54,735 nt of DNA, from assembly GCA_031263565.1 (NCBI GenBank), contig JAISFR010000145.1, positions 1-54,735 of the forward strand, written 5' to 3'. Under the pieces are notes generated by a model. That model was not told the DNA's origin, ran no database searches, and worked only from the letters and a program-made list of their open reading frames with translations. The stretch comes from Candidatus Adiutrix sp. (lineage in GTDB: Bacteria > Desulfobacterota > Desulfarculia > Adiutricales > Adiutricaceae). The translations under genes and the position numbers were made by a program. Below, in pieces: positions 16,499-26,564 of the stretch (the first letter of the stretch is position 1; each line of letters starts with the position of its first letter).

Positions 16499-17311
16499 TC
16501 ATCCCAGCTTCGCGGCCAGGTCCCTGATCAGGAGCGAAAAAGGATGCTCCGGCCGGCTGAGGACCAGGGGGCGCCTTTCGTCGGCCGCCCGGGCCGCCGC
16601 CAGATCCAGGGGCAGGCTGCCCAGAAGGGGGGTCCCCTGAGCCTCGGCCAGGGCCGCGGCGGCCCGGCAGTCATGGATTTCGGTTCTCCGGCCGCACTGG
16701 GGGCAGACATACCAGCTCTGGTTGTCCACCAGCCCGAAGGCCGGGCGATTCATGAGCTTCAGGAAATTGAAGGCCTTGGCCACATCGCCGATGGCCAGGC
16801 GGCTGCCGGAAGTGACCATCAGCGGCCGCAGGTCGGGGATCAGCTGCAGCGCGGTCAGGGGCTCGTCGCCGGTGCCCGGGGGCGAGTCGATGAACAGGTA
16901 ATCCAGCGGCCCCCAGAGCACTTCGGAGAAAAACTGCCGGATGGCCCTTATCTTCCTGGGCCCCCGCCAGATGACGGCCTCGTCCCGGCTTTTCAGAAGC
17001 CCCTGGATGCTGACCGCTTTCAGGCGCTCCGTGACCTGAACCGGAATGAGCTTGTCGTCATCACCAGTGGTCAGCGGCTGATCGATCCCCAGGGCCAGGG
17101 CCACGCTGGGGCCGTGCAGATCGATGTCCAGAAGCCCCACCCGGGCGCCGGACCCGGCCAGGGCGGCGGCCAGGTTGACGGCCAGGGTGCTTTTGCCGAC
17201 CCCGCCCTTGCCGCTCATGACCAGATACTTGCGGTCAATGGCGGCCAGGCTGTCGAGCAGTTCCTTCCGCCGCCGGGCCCTGTCCAAATCGCCCAAGCTG
17301 AGCCTCGCCAT
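16499..17311 (-). CDS. Mrp/NBP35-type iron-sulfur cluster carrier ATPase
   Basis: 270 residues. The deviant Walker A GKGGVGKSTLAVNLA is near residues 35-49, followed by LLDIDLHGPS and the switch DSPPGTGDE. A CxxC motif in YVCPQCGRR may bridge an Fe-S cluster in the dimer, as in ApbC/Mrp. Such proteins hand Fe-S clusters to target enzymes. Its place directly upstream of the Fe-S-rich nuo operon fits that job, though the nuo genes have their own promoter. Confidence 0.85.
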   Translation of the reverse strand: MARLSLGDLDRARRRKELLDSLAAIDRKYLVMSGKGGVGKSTLAVNLAAALAGSGARVGLLDIDLHGPSVALALGIDQPLTTGDDDKLIPVQVTERLKAVSIQGLLKSRDEAVIWRGPRKIRAIRQFFSEVLWGPLDYLFIDSPPGTGDEPLTALQLIPDLRPLMVTSGSRLAIGDVAKAFNFLKLMNRPAFGLVDNQSWYVCPQCGRRTEIHDCRAAAALAEAQGTPLLGSLPLDLAAARAADERRPLVLSRPEHPFSLLIRDLAAKLG

Positions 17312-17347
17312 GGGCCGCCCCCTCCCCCGAATTAAAATCCAAATTTA

Positions 17348-17356
17348 TGCTATAAT
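17348..17356 (+). promoter_or_regulatory. extended -10 promoter of the metallophosphoesterase gene
   Basis: A perfect TATAAT (17351-17356) is preceded by TGC, giving an extended -10. No good -35 box is present, as is usual for this class. It lies 74 bp before the start codon. Confidence 0.6.
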
Positions 17357-17430
17357 CCGGCCTCATCGGCAGGTTAAAATCAACCGGCGGATATCCGCCG
17401 CCGGCTTCACCCAAATGAAAGGCGCGAAAA

Positions 17431-18522
17431 ATGACGACCATAATCCTGGCTTTACTGGCGGCCTCAGTCTGGTATGTCCCGGGCCGGCTCAAAAAATTGC
17501 TGGGTCTGCGGACGATCTGGCCCTGGCGGATCGTCGCCCTGCTTCCGGCGGCCGCCTTTCCCGCTGTCCTGAGGACCGGGGCCTACATCTCCCCAAACCC
17601 GGTCTTGGCCTGGCTTTATAATCTTTCCGGCCTTTTCTTCATCTTCTGGGCCTGTTTTTTTCTCTATCTCCTGGCGGCCCACCTGTTGACGCCCCTGCTG
17701 AAAAACGTGCCGGGGCGGAAGATCGCGGCGACCGGCCTGATTTTGTCTCTCGCCTATGTCGGTTACGGTTTCTTTCAGGCGCAGTCATTTACGGTCACCA
17801 GCCATGAAATTCAGGTCCGGGGGCTGGCGCGGCCGGTCAAGATCGCCCACCTGCCCGACCTTCATCTCGGAGCCCAGAGAAGCGAGAAATATCTGAACAA
17901 AGTGATTGAAACCGTCAACCAGTATCAGCCGGACCTGGTCTTCTTCAACGGCGATCTGGTCGACAGCGATATCGCCCTGCGCCCCGAATTGTTTGCCCTG
18001 TTCCGCCGCCTGGGCGGCCAGGCCTATTTCACCACCGGCAATCACGAGTATTACATCAACACCGCCCGGGCCCTCGAACTGGTCGCCGGAGCCGGCCTGC
18101 GCATATTGCGCAACGAGATGGTCGAAGTTCACGGCCTTCAGTTGATCGGGCTGGAATATATGAGGGCCGACCGGTCGACTTACGACGCCCATATGGTCAA
18201 CGACTTGACCATTGAAGAGGAATTGCCCAGAATAAGGCGCGACCCCGGCCGGCCCTCGATTCTGCTTCACCACAGCCCGGTGGGACTGCGGTACGTCGCC
18301 GCCGGCGGCCTGAATTTGATGCTGGCCGGCCATACCCATGGCGGGCAACTGTTTCCGGGCACCCTGCTGGCCAGGATGAGATACCCTCTGACCCAGGGCC
18401 GGCATGAAATTGACGGCACCGTATTTCTGGTTTCGCAGGGCGCGGGCACTTTCGGCCCCTGGATGCGGGTCGGCACCTCAAATGAAATTCAGTTTATCCG
18501 GCTGACCCCGCCAAATTCCTGA
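17431..18522 (+). CDS. membrane-anchored metallophosphoesterase (YaeI-like)
   Basis: 363 residues. The first 120 residues hold about four membrane helices; the rest is a calcineurin-type phosphoesterase. Motifs in order are PDLHLG (the family consensus is SDLHLG; Asp and His kept), FNGDLVDSD, GNHEY, and AGHTHGGQ near residue 300. These bind two metal ions. Related proteins act on phospholipid or lipid A headgroups at the membrane, but the substrate here is unknown. The gene stands alone, convergent with the catalase gene. Confidence 0.85.
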   Translation: MTTIILALLAASVWYVPGRLKKLLGLRTIWPWRIVALLPAAAFPAVLRTGAYISPNPVLAWLYNLSGLFFIFWACFFLYLLAAHLLTPLLKNVPGRKIAATGLILSLAYVGYGFFQAQSFTVTSHEIQVRGLARPVKIAHLPDLHLGAQRSEKYLNKVIETVNQYQPDLVFFNGDLVDSDIALRPELFALFRRLGGQAYFTTGNHEYYINTARALELVAGAGLRILRNEMVEVHGLQLIGLEYMRADRSTYDAHMVNDLTIEEELPRIRRDPGRPSILLHHSPVGLRYVAAGGLNLMLAGHTHGGQLFPGTLLARMRYPLTQGRHEIDGTVFLVSQGAGTFGPWMRVGTSNEIQFIRLTPPNS

Positions 18523-18545
18523 CAAGGATATCGCCTTTTGAACGG

Positions 18546-20057
18546 CTACCCCCGGCAGCCGGTGGCGGCCAGGCGCTCGGCGTGGCTCATCTTGGCCAGT
18601 TCTTCGACTTTCTCCAGGTCGAGCCGCAGGGCCGCGGCCAGGCGACGGCCATAGTCGGGATCGGCCAGGAAGCAGTGGGCGCAGTGGCGCAGCTTGACGT
18701 TCAGGCTCACCGGCTCGATGTTGCGGGCCGTGTTTTCGATCAACAGGGCCTTCTTGTCCCCGGCCATCAGGCGATACAGGTCGCCGGGCGCCCGGAAACA
18801 GTCGTCGCTCTGATCGTCTTTGGGCTCGTAGGAGTCCATGGCCCCGCCAAGCTCCAGGGGCGGTTCCTTGGCCCCGGGCTGTTCGGCCCACTCGCCGTAG
18901 CTGTTGGGCTGGTAGTGGGTGGCGGCCCCGTAGTTGCCGTCCACCCGCATCTGGCCGTCGCGGTGATAGGAGTGCACCGGGCAGCGGGGGGCGTTGACCG
19001 GGATGGACATGTGGTTGACCCCCAGGCGATGGCGCTGGGCGTCGCCATAGGCAAAAAGCCGGCCCTGCAGGAGCTTGTCCGGAGAGAGGCCCACGCCGGG
19101 CACGATGTTGGCCGGGTTGAAGGCGGCCTGTTCCACGTCGGCGAAATAATTTTCCGGATTTTTATTCAATTCCAGCACCCCCACGGGAATGAGGGGGAAA
19201 TCCCCGTGCCGCCAGATCTTGCTGATGTCGAAAGGATTTTCGTGGTGATTTCTGGCCTGCTCTTCGGTCATGACCTGGATGTAAAAATCCCACCTGGGGA
19301 AATCGCCGCGCTCGATGGCTTCAAAGAGATCCTTCTGGTGGCTTTCCCGGTCGCCGCCCACCAGTTCGGCCGCTTCGGCGTCGCTGAGGTTTTCGATGCC
19401 CTGGCGGGTCTTCAGGTGAAACTTGACCCAGACCCGCTGCTGGTCCTTATTGATCAGGCTGAAGGTGTGACTGCCGAAACCGTGCATATGCCGGTAGGAT
19501 TTGGGAAGGCCCCGGTCGCTCATGACGACGGTCACCTGATGGAGAGCTTCCGGCAGCAGGGACCAGAAATCCCAGTTGTTCTGGGCCGAGCGCAGGTTGG
19601 TTTTGGGGTCGCGCTTGACGGCGTGGTTGAGGTCGGGAAAGCGCAGGGGGTCGCGCAGGAAGAAGACCGGGGTGTTGTTCCCCACCAGGTCCCAGTTGCC
19701 TTCCTCGGTGTAGAATTTTATGGCGAAGCCCCGGATGTCCCGTTCGGCGTCGGCCGCGCCGCGCTCGCCGGCCACGGTGGAAAAACGGACGAACAGGTCG
19801 GTCTTCTTGCCGACTTCGGAAAAGATCCCGGCCTTGGAATAGCGGGTGATGTCGTGGGTGACCGTAAAGGAGCCGAAAGCGCCGGAGCCCTTGGCGTGCA
19901 TGCGGCGCTCGGGGATGACCTCCCGGTCGAAGTGGGCCATCTTCTCGAGGAACCAGATGTTTTGGAGGGTCATGGGCCCCCGCGGCCCGGCGGTGACGGA
20001 GTTGGTGTTGTCGGCCACGGGCGCGCCGGCGGCGGTGGTCAGTTTCTTGTCCAGCAT
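18546..20057 (-). CDS. katA: monofunctional heme catalase
   Basis: 503 residues, typical of small-subunit catalases. The active-site region [20 protein letters not shown] carries the catalytic His, the distal Asn lies in [12 protein letters not shown], and the proximal heme Tyr is in [14 protein letters not shown]. It converts hydrogen peroxide to water and oxygen. In an otherwise anaerobic gene set it points to protection during oxygen exposure. No peroxide regulator adjoins it. Confidence 0.95.
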   Translation of the reverse strand: MLDKKLTTAAGAPVADNTNSVTAGPRGPMTLQNIWFLEKMAHFDREVIPERRMHAKGSGAFGSFTVTHDITRYSKAGIFSEVGKKTDLFVRFSTVAGERGAADAERDIRGFAIKFYTEEGNWDLVGNNTPVFFLRDPLRFPDLNHAVKRDPKTNLRSAQNNWDFWSLLPEALHQVTVVMSDRGLPKSYRHMHGFGSHTFSLINKDQQRVWVKFHLKTRQGIENLSDAEAAELVGGDRESHQKDLFEAIERGDFPRWDFYIQVMTEEQARNHHENPFDISKIWRHGDFPLIPVGVLELNKNPENYFADVEQAAFNPANIVPGVGLSPDKLLQGRLFAYGDAQRHRLGVNHMSIPVNAPRCPVHSYHRDGQMRVDGNYGAATHYQPNSYGEWAEQPGAKEPPLELGGAMDSYEPKDDQSDDCFRAPGDLYRLMAGDKKALLIENTARNIEPVSLNVKLRHCAHCFLADPDYGRRLAAALRLDLEKVEELAKMSHAERLAATGCRG

Positions 20058-20120
20058 GAGTTCACCTCTCTCAAAGTATCAAGGTCGGCCATTCCGGTTA
20101 TTTTTTCCGCCATTCTAGCA

Positions 20121-20150
20121 TTTGCGCCGCAAATATGAAAGATGTATAAT
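20121..20150 (+). promoter_or_regulatory. candidate promoter of the DUF3786 gene
   Basis: A perfect TATAAT (20145-20150) follows a poor -35 match, TTTGCG (20121-20126), at 18 bp. It points to the gene starting at 20184 and lies in the divergent gap with the catalase gene. Confidence 0.5.
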
Positions 20151-20183
20151 TGACCGCGGCTTCCGGAGCGAGGTCCGGAAATT

Positions 20184-20858
20184 ATGTCAAAGGCGCTGGT
20201 GAATGAAATGCGACCCAAGCTGGAAAACGGCCGGCCGGCCCGGCCTGAAGAACTGAAAGGCTACCGCACGGTGGCCGACCTGTCCCCGGAACTGTGGCTG
20301 GACGCGGCCGCCCGCCCCGCGGCCCAGGCGGCCGCCGGCAGCGGGGCCGTCCGGCGGCCGGACGGCAAGTTCGTGCTGTCCTATATGGGCGGCGACTATC
20401 TGCTGGACCTGGCCGGCCGGAGCCTCGGCGGGCCTCCCGGGCATCTGCCGGCCGACTTCCAGAAGGCTCTGGTGCTGTTGAGCTATCTGACCCACGCCCA
20501 GGATCTGGGCCTCGCCGGCCGGATGGTCGCCGGCCGGGAACTGAACGGCGGGGACATGTTCTTCACCGGCCCCCACACCCTGCGGACCGCCCCGGTCATC
20601 CAAAAATTCGGGCGCGACCCGGAAGCTTTTCTAAGAAAGGCCGCCGGCCTCGGCCTGGCCCGGGAAGAGCAGGGGGCCGGCTACGCCTGCCGGGGCCTGG
20701 TGCTGCCCCACATCGCCGTGGGCTGCGTCCTGCACCCGGCCGACGAGGAATTTGACGCCGCTCTGACCTATACTTTTGACGCTTACGCCCATTACCATCT
20801 GCCCCTGGACGGCCTCTGGGCCATGATCAATGTTCTGGCCGAAGAGCTGGCCGCTTAA
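20184..20858 (+). CDS. DUF3786 domain protein
   Basis: 224 residues, soluble. The C-terminal half shows the DUF3786 pattern: LSYLTHAQDLGLAGRMV, GGDMFFTGPHTLRT and a last block ending FDAYAHYHLPLDGLWAMINV. The family is common in anaerobic Desulfobacterota and Clostridia, often near corrinoid or acetyl-CoA pathway genes, but has no proven function. Here it precedes birA by 31 nt and may share its transcript. Confidence 0.7.
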   Translation: MSKALVNEMRPKLENGRPARPEELKGYRTVADLSPELWLDAAARPAAQAAAGSGAVRRPDGKFVLSYMGGDYLLDLAGRSLGGPPGHLPADFQKALVLLSYLTHAQDLGLAGRMVAGRELNGGDMFFTGPHTLRTAPVIQKFGRDPEAFLRKAAGLGLAREEQGAGYACRGLVLPHIAVGCVLHPADEEFDAALTYTFDAYAHYHLPLDGLWAMINVLAEELAA

Positions 20859-20889
20859 AGTCCTCTTCCCGATCCAAGGTTGACGAATT

Positions 20890-21645
20890 ATGCCGGTTGA
20901 AATCCGGGGCCGGCCGCCCTTTTTTCGCCTGGGTCCCGGGACTTCGTCCCTGGACGCGGCCTGGGAACTCATCGACCGGGGGCGCCTCCCGGTCTGGGGC
21001 TCTTTGCTGATGGCCAGCCAGTCGGCCGGCCGGGGCCGCCTGGGCCGGGCCTGGCAGTCGCCGGCCGGGCATGTCTACGGCGCCCTGCGCCTGCCGACGG
21101 CCCCGCCTTTCAACGGCCCGGGGGCTTCGCCGGCCCTGGCTTACCTGTTGGCCGAGGCCCTGGCCGATTTCGGCTGGAACCTGGCCGTCAAATGGCCCAA
21201 CGACCTGATCTTTGAGGGCCGCAAGGTCGGCGGCCTGCTCCTGGAAGCCCGCCGGGAGGCCCTGGTGGCCGGCCTGGGCCTCAACCTCCTGGCCCCGCCG
21301 GCCGGCGACTGGCAACTGGCCCGCGACCCAGGGGCGCCCCCGCCGGGGGCCCTGCCCTTCCCGGGCGAGCCGGAGGCCCTGTGGCGGCCTCTGGTCAAAA
21401 GCGTGCTTCTGGGGTATAATAAAAAATTTGCGGCCTCCGGACTGGAGGCCCTGATTCCGCTAATTGAAACCCGGCTCTGCTGGCGGGGCCGGCAGGTCCG
21501 GGTGGAGCGGCCGGCGGCCGAGCCCCCGGCCCCGGAAAACGGCCTGGCCGGCCGCCTGGCCGGCCTGGGGCCGGAAGGGCAACTGATCCTGGAGGCCCGG
21601 GAAGGCCGTTACCAGCTCTGGTCGGGAACCTTGAGCCTGCTCTGA
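20890..21645 (+). CDS. birA: biotin--[carboxylase] ligase, short form
   Basis: 251 residues. The catalytic motifs are GRGRLGRAW (biotinyl-AMP loop), VKWPNDL and KVGGLLLE. The N-terminal DNA-binding domain of E. coli BirA is absent, so this is a ligase and not a repressor. It attaches biotin to carboxylase carrier domains. The pyruvate carboxylase gene begins 21 nt downstream, which names its likely substrate. Confidence 0.9.
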   Translation: MPVEIRGRPPFFRLGPGTSSLDAAWELIDRGRLPVWGSLLMASQSAGRGRLGRAWQSPAGHVYGALRLPTAPPFNGPGASPALAYLLAEALADFGWNLAVKWPNDLIFEGRKVGGLLLEARREALVAGLGLNLLAPPAGDWQLARDPGAPPPGALPFPGEPEALWRPLVKSVLLGYNKKFAASGLEALIPLIETRLCWRGRQVRVERPAAEPPAPENGLAGRLAGLGPEGQLILEAREGRYQLWSGTLSLL

Positions 21646-21666
21646 ATTTTCTGAGGACCATAAATA

Positions 21667-24600
21667 ATGAGAACCTTTGATGACGTCCTGAAGCTGCTGA
21701 AAAAGCAGCCTCTTCTGGTGGCCAACCGGGGCATCAGCGCCCGGCGCATCTGCCGCTCCTTCAAGGAACGCTTTGACGCCATCGCCATCATGACCGCCAC
21801 CGATATCGACAAGACCGCCCCGGCAGCCGCCGCGGCCCAGGAACTGCTGCTTCTGGGCGAAGACCCCCGGGCCTATCTAGACCTGGAACTGGTGGTCTCC
21901 CTGGCCAGGCGCCGGGGCGTTCTGGGCCTCCACCCCGGCTGGGGCTTCGCCTCGGAGGACGAAAACTTTCCCCGGCTCTGCCAGGAAGCCGGCCTCGTCT
22001 TCATCGGCTCCACCGCCGAATCCATGAAGCTCCTGGGCAACAAGGTCGAACTGCGCAAGCTGGCCCAGAGCCTGGATATTCCGGTGGTGCCCGGTTCCGG
22101 CGGGGCCGTGGACCTGCCCGCCGCCCGCCAGGCGGCCCTGGAAATCGGCTGGCCCGTCATGCTCAAGGCCGAAGGCGGGGGCGGGGGCCGGGGCATCATC
22201 GAGGTCCACCGCGAAGAGGCCCTGGAAGACGCCTTCCTCAAAGCCTCGACCATGGCCCAGGCCTCCTTCGGCAACCCCCGGGTCTATGTGGAAAAATTTT
22301 TGCCGGAAGTGCGGCACATCGAGATCCAGGTCATCGCCGACCAGTACGGCAACATCTTCTGCTTTGACGAGCGCGACTGCAGCATCCAGCGCAACAACCA
22401 GAAGCTGGCCGAAATCACCCCTTCGCCCTGGCCGGCCTTCACTTCCGAACTGCGTCAGGTGCTCAAGGGCTACGCCCGCCGCCTGGTGGCCAAGGTCGGC
22501 TATTACTCTCTCTGCACGGTGGAATTTCTGGTCACCCCGGATCTTCAGCCCTATCTGATCGAGGTCAACACCCGCCTCCAGGTGGAGCACGGCATCACCG
22601 AGGCCCGCTACGGCCTGGACCTGGTGGAGGAGCAGATCGCCATCGCCTTCGGGGCCCCCCTGCGCTTCACCGAGCTGGAGACCCGGCCGACCCAGGTGGC
22701 CATGCAGTTGCGGATCAATATGGAAGATCCCCGGCGCGACTTCGCCCCCAACGCCGGCCTCATCACCCGCTACGTCTCCACCGGCGGCCCCGGGGTGCGG
22801 CTGGATTCCAATCTGACCGCGGGCTACGACTTCCCGTCCAACTATGATTCGGCCGGGGCCCTCTTGATCAGCTACGGCCGGGACTGGCCCAAGACGCTGG
22901 GCATCATGGAAAGGGCCCTGGGCGAATACATTGTCGGCGGCCTGAAAACCACCATCCCCTTTTACCGGGCGCTTTTGAAAACCATTGAATTTCAGAGGGG
23001 CGAATTCAGCACCCGCTTCATCTTCCGGCGCCCGGAGCTTATGGAATACAGCGACGTGGCCTCGGAGGCCGTGCGCCTGGCCAGGCTGGCCGCTGAAATT
23101 TCGGCCCGGGGCTACAATCCCTTCGTGCAGCTGGGCCAGTACCGGAGCCTCGACACGCCCCGGATGCCCCGTTTCGAGCCGGTGCTGCCCAAGATCCCCA
23201 CCGAAAACCTGACCCGGCCCTCGCCCTACCCGCGCGGCGACCGCCGGGCCCTGCTGGACCACGTCCGGGATTCCAAAGAAGTCCACTTCTGCGACACCAC
23301 CTGCCGCGACATGACCCAGTCCAACAGTTCCAACCGTTTCCGCCTGGCCGAGGACCGCCTGATCGGGCCCTACCTGGACAACTGCGACTTCTTTTCCCTG
23401 GAAAGCGGCGGGGGGGCCCACTTCCACGTGGCCATGCTGGCCAACATGACCTACCCTTTCGCCGAGGCGGCCAGGTGGAACGAGTTCGCCCCCAAGACCA
23501 TGAAGCAGATCTTGATCCGCTCGACCAACGTCCTGGGCTACAAGCCCCAGCCGGCCGGCCTGATGGAGATGACCGGGGAACTGATCTGCCGCCACTTCCA
23601 CGTGGTGCGCTGCTTCGACTTCCTCAACCACGCCGAAAACATGATGCCCCTGGCCAGGGTGGTCATGGCCCGCCGGCAGGTCCTTTTCGAGCCGGCCCTG
23701 TCCCTGAGCCGGGGGCCGGGCTTTACGGTGGAGCACTATGTGGAGGCGGCCGAGGCCGTCTTGAAGATGACGGCCAGGGCCTCGGGCCTCAGAATTTCGG
23801 CCGTCCCCCGGGCCATAGCCCTGGGGCTCAAGGACATGGCCGGGGTCTGCCCGCCGCGTTTCATTTCCGCCCTGGTCCGGGCCCTCAAAAAACGCTGGCC
23901 GGAACTGGTGCTGCACTACCACCGCCACTGCACCGACGGGCTCTTCGTGCCCAGCGTGGGCGCGGCCGCCCTGGCCGGGGCCGAGATCGTCGACGCCGGC
24001 CTGGGGGCCTCGGTGCGCAGTTACGGCCAGGGCGACGTGCTGGCCACCGCCGCCTACATTGAAGAGGAGCTGGGCCGGCCGGTCCGGCTGGACCGGGACC
24101 GGGTGCGCCAGGCCAATTTCGTCTTAAAGCAGATCATGCCCTATTACGACCGCTATGTTTCGCCCTATTTCCAGGGCCTCGACCACGACGTGGTCCGCCA
24201 CGGCCTGCCGGGCGGGGCCACCTCCTCCTCCCAGGAAGGGGCTATGAAGCAGGGTTACATCAAGCTTCTGCCCTACCTGCTCCGCTTCCTGGCCGGGGCC
24301 CGGAAGATCGTCCGCTACCACGACGTCACCCCGGGTTCCCAGATCACCTGGAACACGGCCTTCCTGGGGGTCAGCGCGGCCTACAACCGGGGCGGCCTGG
24401 AAGAGGTCCGCCGCCTGCTGGAGGTTCTGGAAAGCGTGGCCGAGACCCCGGAAGAGGCCCTGACCGAGGATCTGAAGACCGAACGCCTGATCATCTACCG
24501 CGACTGCAACGACGCTTTCCGCGATCTGCTTCTGGGCCGCTTCGGCCGCCTGCCCCTGGGCTTTCCCCCGGATTGGGTCTACCGGAGCGCCTTTGGCGAA

Positions 24601-25359
24601 GCCGGCTGGGAAAAGGCCCTGGCCGGGCGCACCGAGGATTCGCCCCTGGGGCATCTGCCGGAACCGGACCTTACGGCCGAAACCGCGGCCTTGCGGTCGG
24701 CCATCGGCCGCCCGCCCACCGGGGACGAACTGGTCATGTTCCTCAACCAGCCGGCCGACGCCCTGAAGACCATCAACTTCCGGCAGTCCTACGGCAACCC
24801 CAACAACCTGCCGCTGGACGTCTGGTTCGAGGGCCTGGCCGCGGGCGAACAGATGAATTTCACCGACACCAGCGGCAAGCCCCACCAGATGCTGCTGCGC
24901 GACATCCAGCCGGCCGACGAGCACGGGATCTCCGTGCTCCGCTATGTCCTGGATTCGGAAATCATGCGCAGCGAAGTCCAGGTCAGGCCGCCCGGCGGCC
25001 CGGCGGCCGGGAGCGGCCCGCCCATGGCCCAGAGCGGCAACCCCTTCCATGTGGCCGCGCCCGGGAACGGCGACCTGTGGGTCATGTACGTGGGGCCGGG
25101 CGATGTGGTCTCGGCCGGCCAGGAGCTTTTCAACATCGCCATCATGAAGCAGGAAAAGGCGGTCTGTTCGCCCGTCGACGCCCTGGTCAAAAAAGTCTTC
25201 AAACGGGCCGACTTCAAAAAGACCAAGCAGATGACGCCGGTGCGGGCCGGGGAGCTGATCGTCGAACTGGCCCCCCTGCCCCACTATTGCCGCAACTGCC
25301 GCCGGCCCCTGCCCATCGCCGACCCGGCTTACTGCCCCTATTGCGGGGCCGAGGCTTAG
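21667..25359 (+). CDS. pyc: pyruvate carboxylase, long form with C-terminal zinc ribbon
   Basis: 1230 residues. An ATP-grasp biotin carboxylase occupies about 1-480 (MLKAEGGGGGRGI near 165-177). A carboxyltransferase of the HMG-lyase type begins near 539 with FCDTTCRDMTQS and has LGLKDMAGVC, with the Lys that is carbamylated in pyruvate carboxylases, and metal ligands in HYHRHCTDG. The biotinyl domain is at the end with the attachment Lys at about 1161 in IMKQEK, where most enzymes have AMKM. A CxxC...CxxC zinc ribbon (about 1207-1228) closes the protein. It makes oxaloacetate from pyruvate. Oxaloacetate decarboxylase or another carboxylase is possible but less likely given the biotin carboxylase domain. 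Confidence 0.85.
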   Translation: MRTFDDVLKLLKKQPLLVANRGISARRICRSFKERFDAIAIMTATDIDKTAPAAAAAQELLLLGEDPRAYLDLELVVSLARRRGVLGLHPGWGFASEDENFPRLCQEAGLVFIGSTAESMKLLGNKVELRKLAQSLDIPVVPGSGGAVDLPAARQAALEIGWPVMLKAEGGGGGRGIIEVHREEALEDAFLKASTMAQASFGNPRVYVEKFLPEVRHIEIQVIADQYGNIFCFDERDCSIQRNNQKLAEITPSPWPAFTSELRQVLKGYARRLVAKVGYYSLCTVEFLVTPDLQPYLIEVNTRLQVEHGITEARYGLDLVEEQIAIAFGAPLRFTELETRPTQVAMQLRINMEDPRRDFAPNAGLITRYVSTGGPGVRLDSNLTAGYDFPSNYDSAGALLISYGRDWPKTLGIMERALGEYIVGGLKTTIPFYRALLKTIEFQRGEFSTRFIFRRPELMEYSDVASEAVRLARLAAEISARGYNPFVQLGQYRSLDTPRMPRFEPVLPKIPTENLTRPSPYPRGDRRALLDHVRDSKEVHFCDTTCRDMTQSNSSNRFRLAEDRLIGPYLDNCDFFSLESGGGAHFHVAMLANMTYPFAEAARWNEFAPKTMKQILIRSTNVLGYKPQPAGLMEMTGELICRHFHVVRCFDFLNHAENMMPLARVVMARRQVLFEPALSLSRGPGFTVEHYVEAAEAVLKMTARASGLRISAVPRAIALGLKDMAGVCPPRFISALVRALKKRWPELVLHYHRHCTDGLFVPSVGAAALAGAEIVDAGLGASVRSYGQGDVLATAAYIEEELGRPVRLDRDRVRQANFVLKQIMPYYDRYVSPYFQGLDHDVVRHGLPGGATSSSQEGAMKQGYIKLLPYLLRFLAGARKIVRYHDVTPGSQITWNTAFLGVSAAYNRGGLEEVRRLLEVLESVAETPEEALTEDLKTERLIIYRDCNDAFRDLLLGRFGRLPLGFPPDWVYRSAFGEAGWEKALAGRTEDSPLGHLPEPDLTAETAALRSAIGRPPTGDELVMFLNQPADALKTINFRQSYGNPNNLPLDVWFEGLAAGEQMNFTDTSGKPHQMLLRDIQPADEHGISVLRYVLDSEIMRSEVQVRPPGGPAAGSGPPMAQSGNPFHVAAPGNGDLWVMYVGPGDVVSAGQELFNIAIMKQEKAVCSPVDALVKKVFKRADFKKTKQMTPVRAGELIVELAPLPHYCRNCRRPLPIADPAYCPYCGAEA

Positions 25360-25430
25360 GCGGGCGACTTGACAGCCTGGCCGGGCGGGGTTATTTTAAG
25401 GGCATCACGATCACAGATTTGGATGCCAGC

Positions 25431-26480
25431 ATGACCCTGCCCCTGTCGCCACGCGCCAAAACCATCCTGGAACTGGTGGTGCGCGACTACATCCAGACCG
25501 CCGAACCGGTGGGTTCGGGAGCCCTGGTCAAGCGCCACCGCCTGAACCTCTCTTCAGCCACGGTGCGCAAGGTCATGTCCGAACTGGAGGAAAAAGGCCT
25601 CCTGGCCCAGCCGCACACCTCCGCCGGCCGCACCCCCACCGAGGAAGGCCTGAAGACCTATGTGGGCGAAATCCTGGCCGTGGGGCGGCTTTCCGACGAA
25701 ATGCGGGCCCTGATCGACCGGCAGTTGAGGGGCGCCCAGCCCCGGGCCGAGGCCGTGCTCTCGCTCTGTTCCAAGGTTTTATCCAACATCACCCGCCACA
25801 TGGGCGTGGTGGCCGCCCCGGCCCTGGAGCGCCTGCCGCTGAAGCAGCTTTATTTCGTCTGCCTAGGCCAGAAAGAGACCCTGGCCGTCATGGTCGGCGA
25901 AAACGGCCTGTTGCGCAACAAGGTGCTGACCACCGAAACGGACCACAGCCAGGACGAGCTGAACCAGGTCAACAGTTTCCTGGCCGAAATCGGCCCGGGC
26001 CTGACCCTCGGCGAAATTCGCGCCAAAATAGTCCGGGGCCTGGGCGAGGCCAAAAAGGCCTTCGACGTCCTCTATCTCCGGGCCCTGGAACTGGCCCGGG
26101 CCTCGGCCGAGGCCGAAGATGAGGACTCTTCCCCGGACCGCGTCATCTATCTCGAAGGCCGGGGCAATCTCCTGAAAAACCCGGAATTCGCCGAAATCGA
26201 GGCCCTGCAGGCCCTTTTCACCGCCTTTGAGGACAAACGGCGGATCCTGGACCTCTTAAACAAGGTGGCCGACTCCGGCCAGGTGCGCGTGGTGCTCGGT
26301 TCGGAAGCCGCCGCCGCGGCCCTCTCCGGCCTGGCCCTGGTGGCCTCCCCCTACACCCGGGGCGACCGCCGGGTGGGCGCCCTGGGCGTCATCGGCCCCC
26401 AAAGGCTCAACTATTCCGAAATAGTCCCGGTGGTGGATTATACCGCCCGGGCTCTCAGCGGGCTGTTGGCGGCCGAATAA
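25431..26480 (+). CDS. hrcA: heat-shock repressor HrcA
   Basis: 349 residues. The N-terminal winged helix (RAKTILELVVRDYIQTAEPV to SSATVRKVMSELEEKG) and the HTSAGRTPTEEG loop are diagnostic; the GAF-like core and C-terminal tail follow. The open frame begins inside pyc, but the ATG at 25431 (MTLPLSPRAK) is the family start. HrcA normally binds CIRCE, yet I found no CIRCE repeat before hrcA, grpE or dnaK. A terminator follows the gene, so grpE-dnaK have their own promoter. Confidence 0.93.
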   Translation: MTLPLSPRAKTILELVVRDYIQTAEPVGSGALVKRHRLNLSSATVRKVMSELEEKGLLAQPHTSAGRTPTEEGLKTYVGEILAVGRLSDEMRALIDRQLRGAQPRAEAVLSLCSKVLSNITRHMGVVAAPALERLPLKQLYFVCLGQKETLAVMVGENGLLRNKVLTTETDHSQDELNQVNSFLAEIGPGLTLGEIRAKIVRGLGEAKKAFDVLYLRALELARASAEAEDEDSSPDRVIYLEGRGNLLKNPEFAEIEALQALFTAFEDKRRILDLLNKVADSGQVRVVLGSEAAAAALSGLALVASPYTRGDRRVGALGVIGPQRLNYSEIVPVVDYTARALSGLLAAE

Positions 26481-26507
26481 GGGCCTGTTTCCGCCCTGTT
26501 TCCCGGC

Positions 26508-26534
26508 CCGGCGTTTTGGGACGCCGGTTTTTTT
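26508..26534 (+). terminator. Rho-independent terminator behind hrcA
   Basis: A CCGGCG stem (26508-26513 with 26522-26527), an 8-nt loop and seven T. It separates hrcA from grpE-dnaK. Confidence 0.9.
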
Positions 26535-26564
26535 ATGGTCGGCGGCGATTTTGGCCCCCAAGAC

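Noticed and set aside
21877-23928. 683-codon antisense frame opposite pyruvate carboxylase
   Set aside because: Low-complexity mirror of a real, motif-rich gene.
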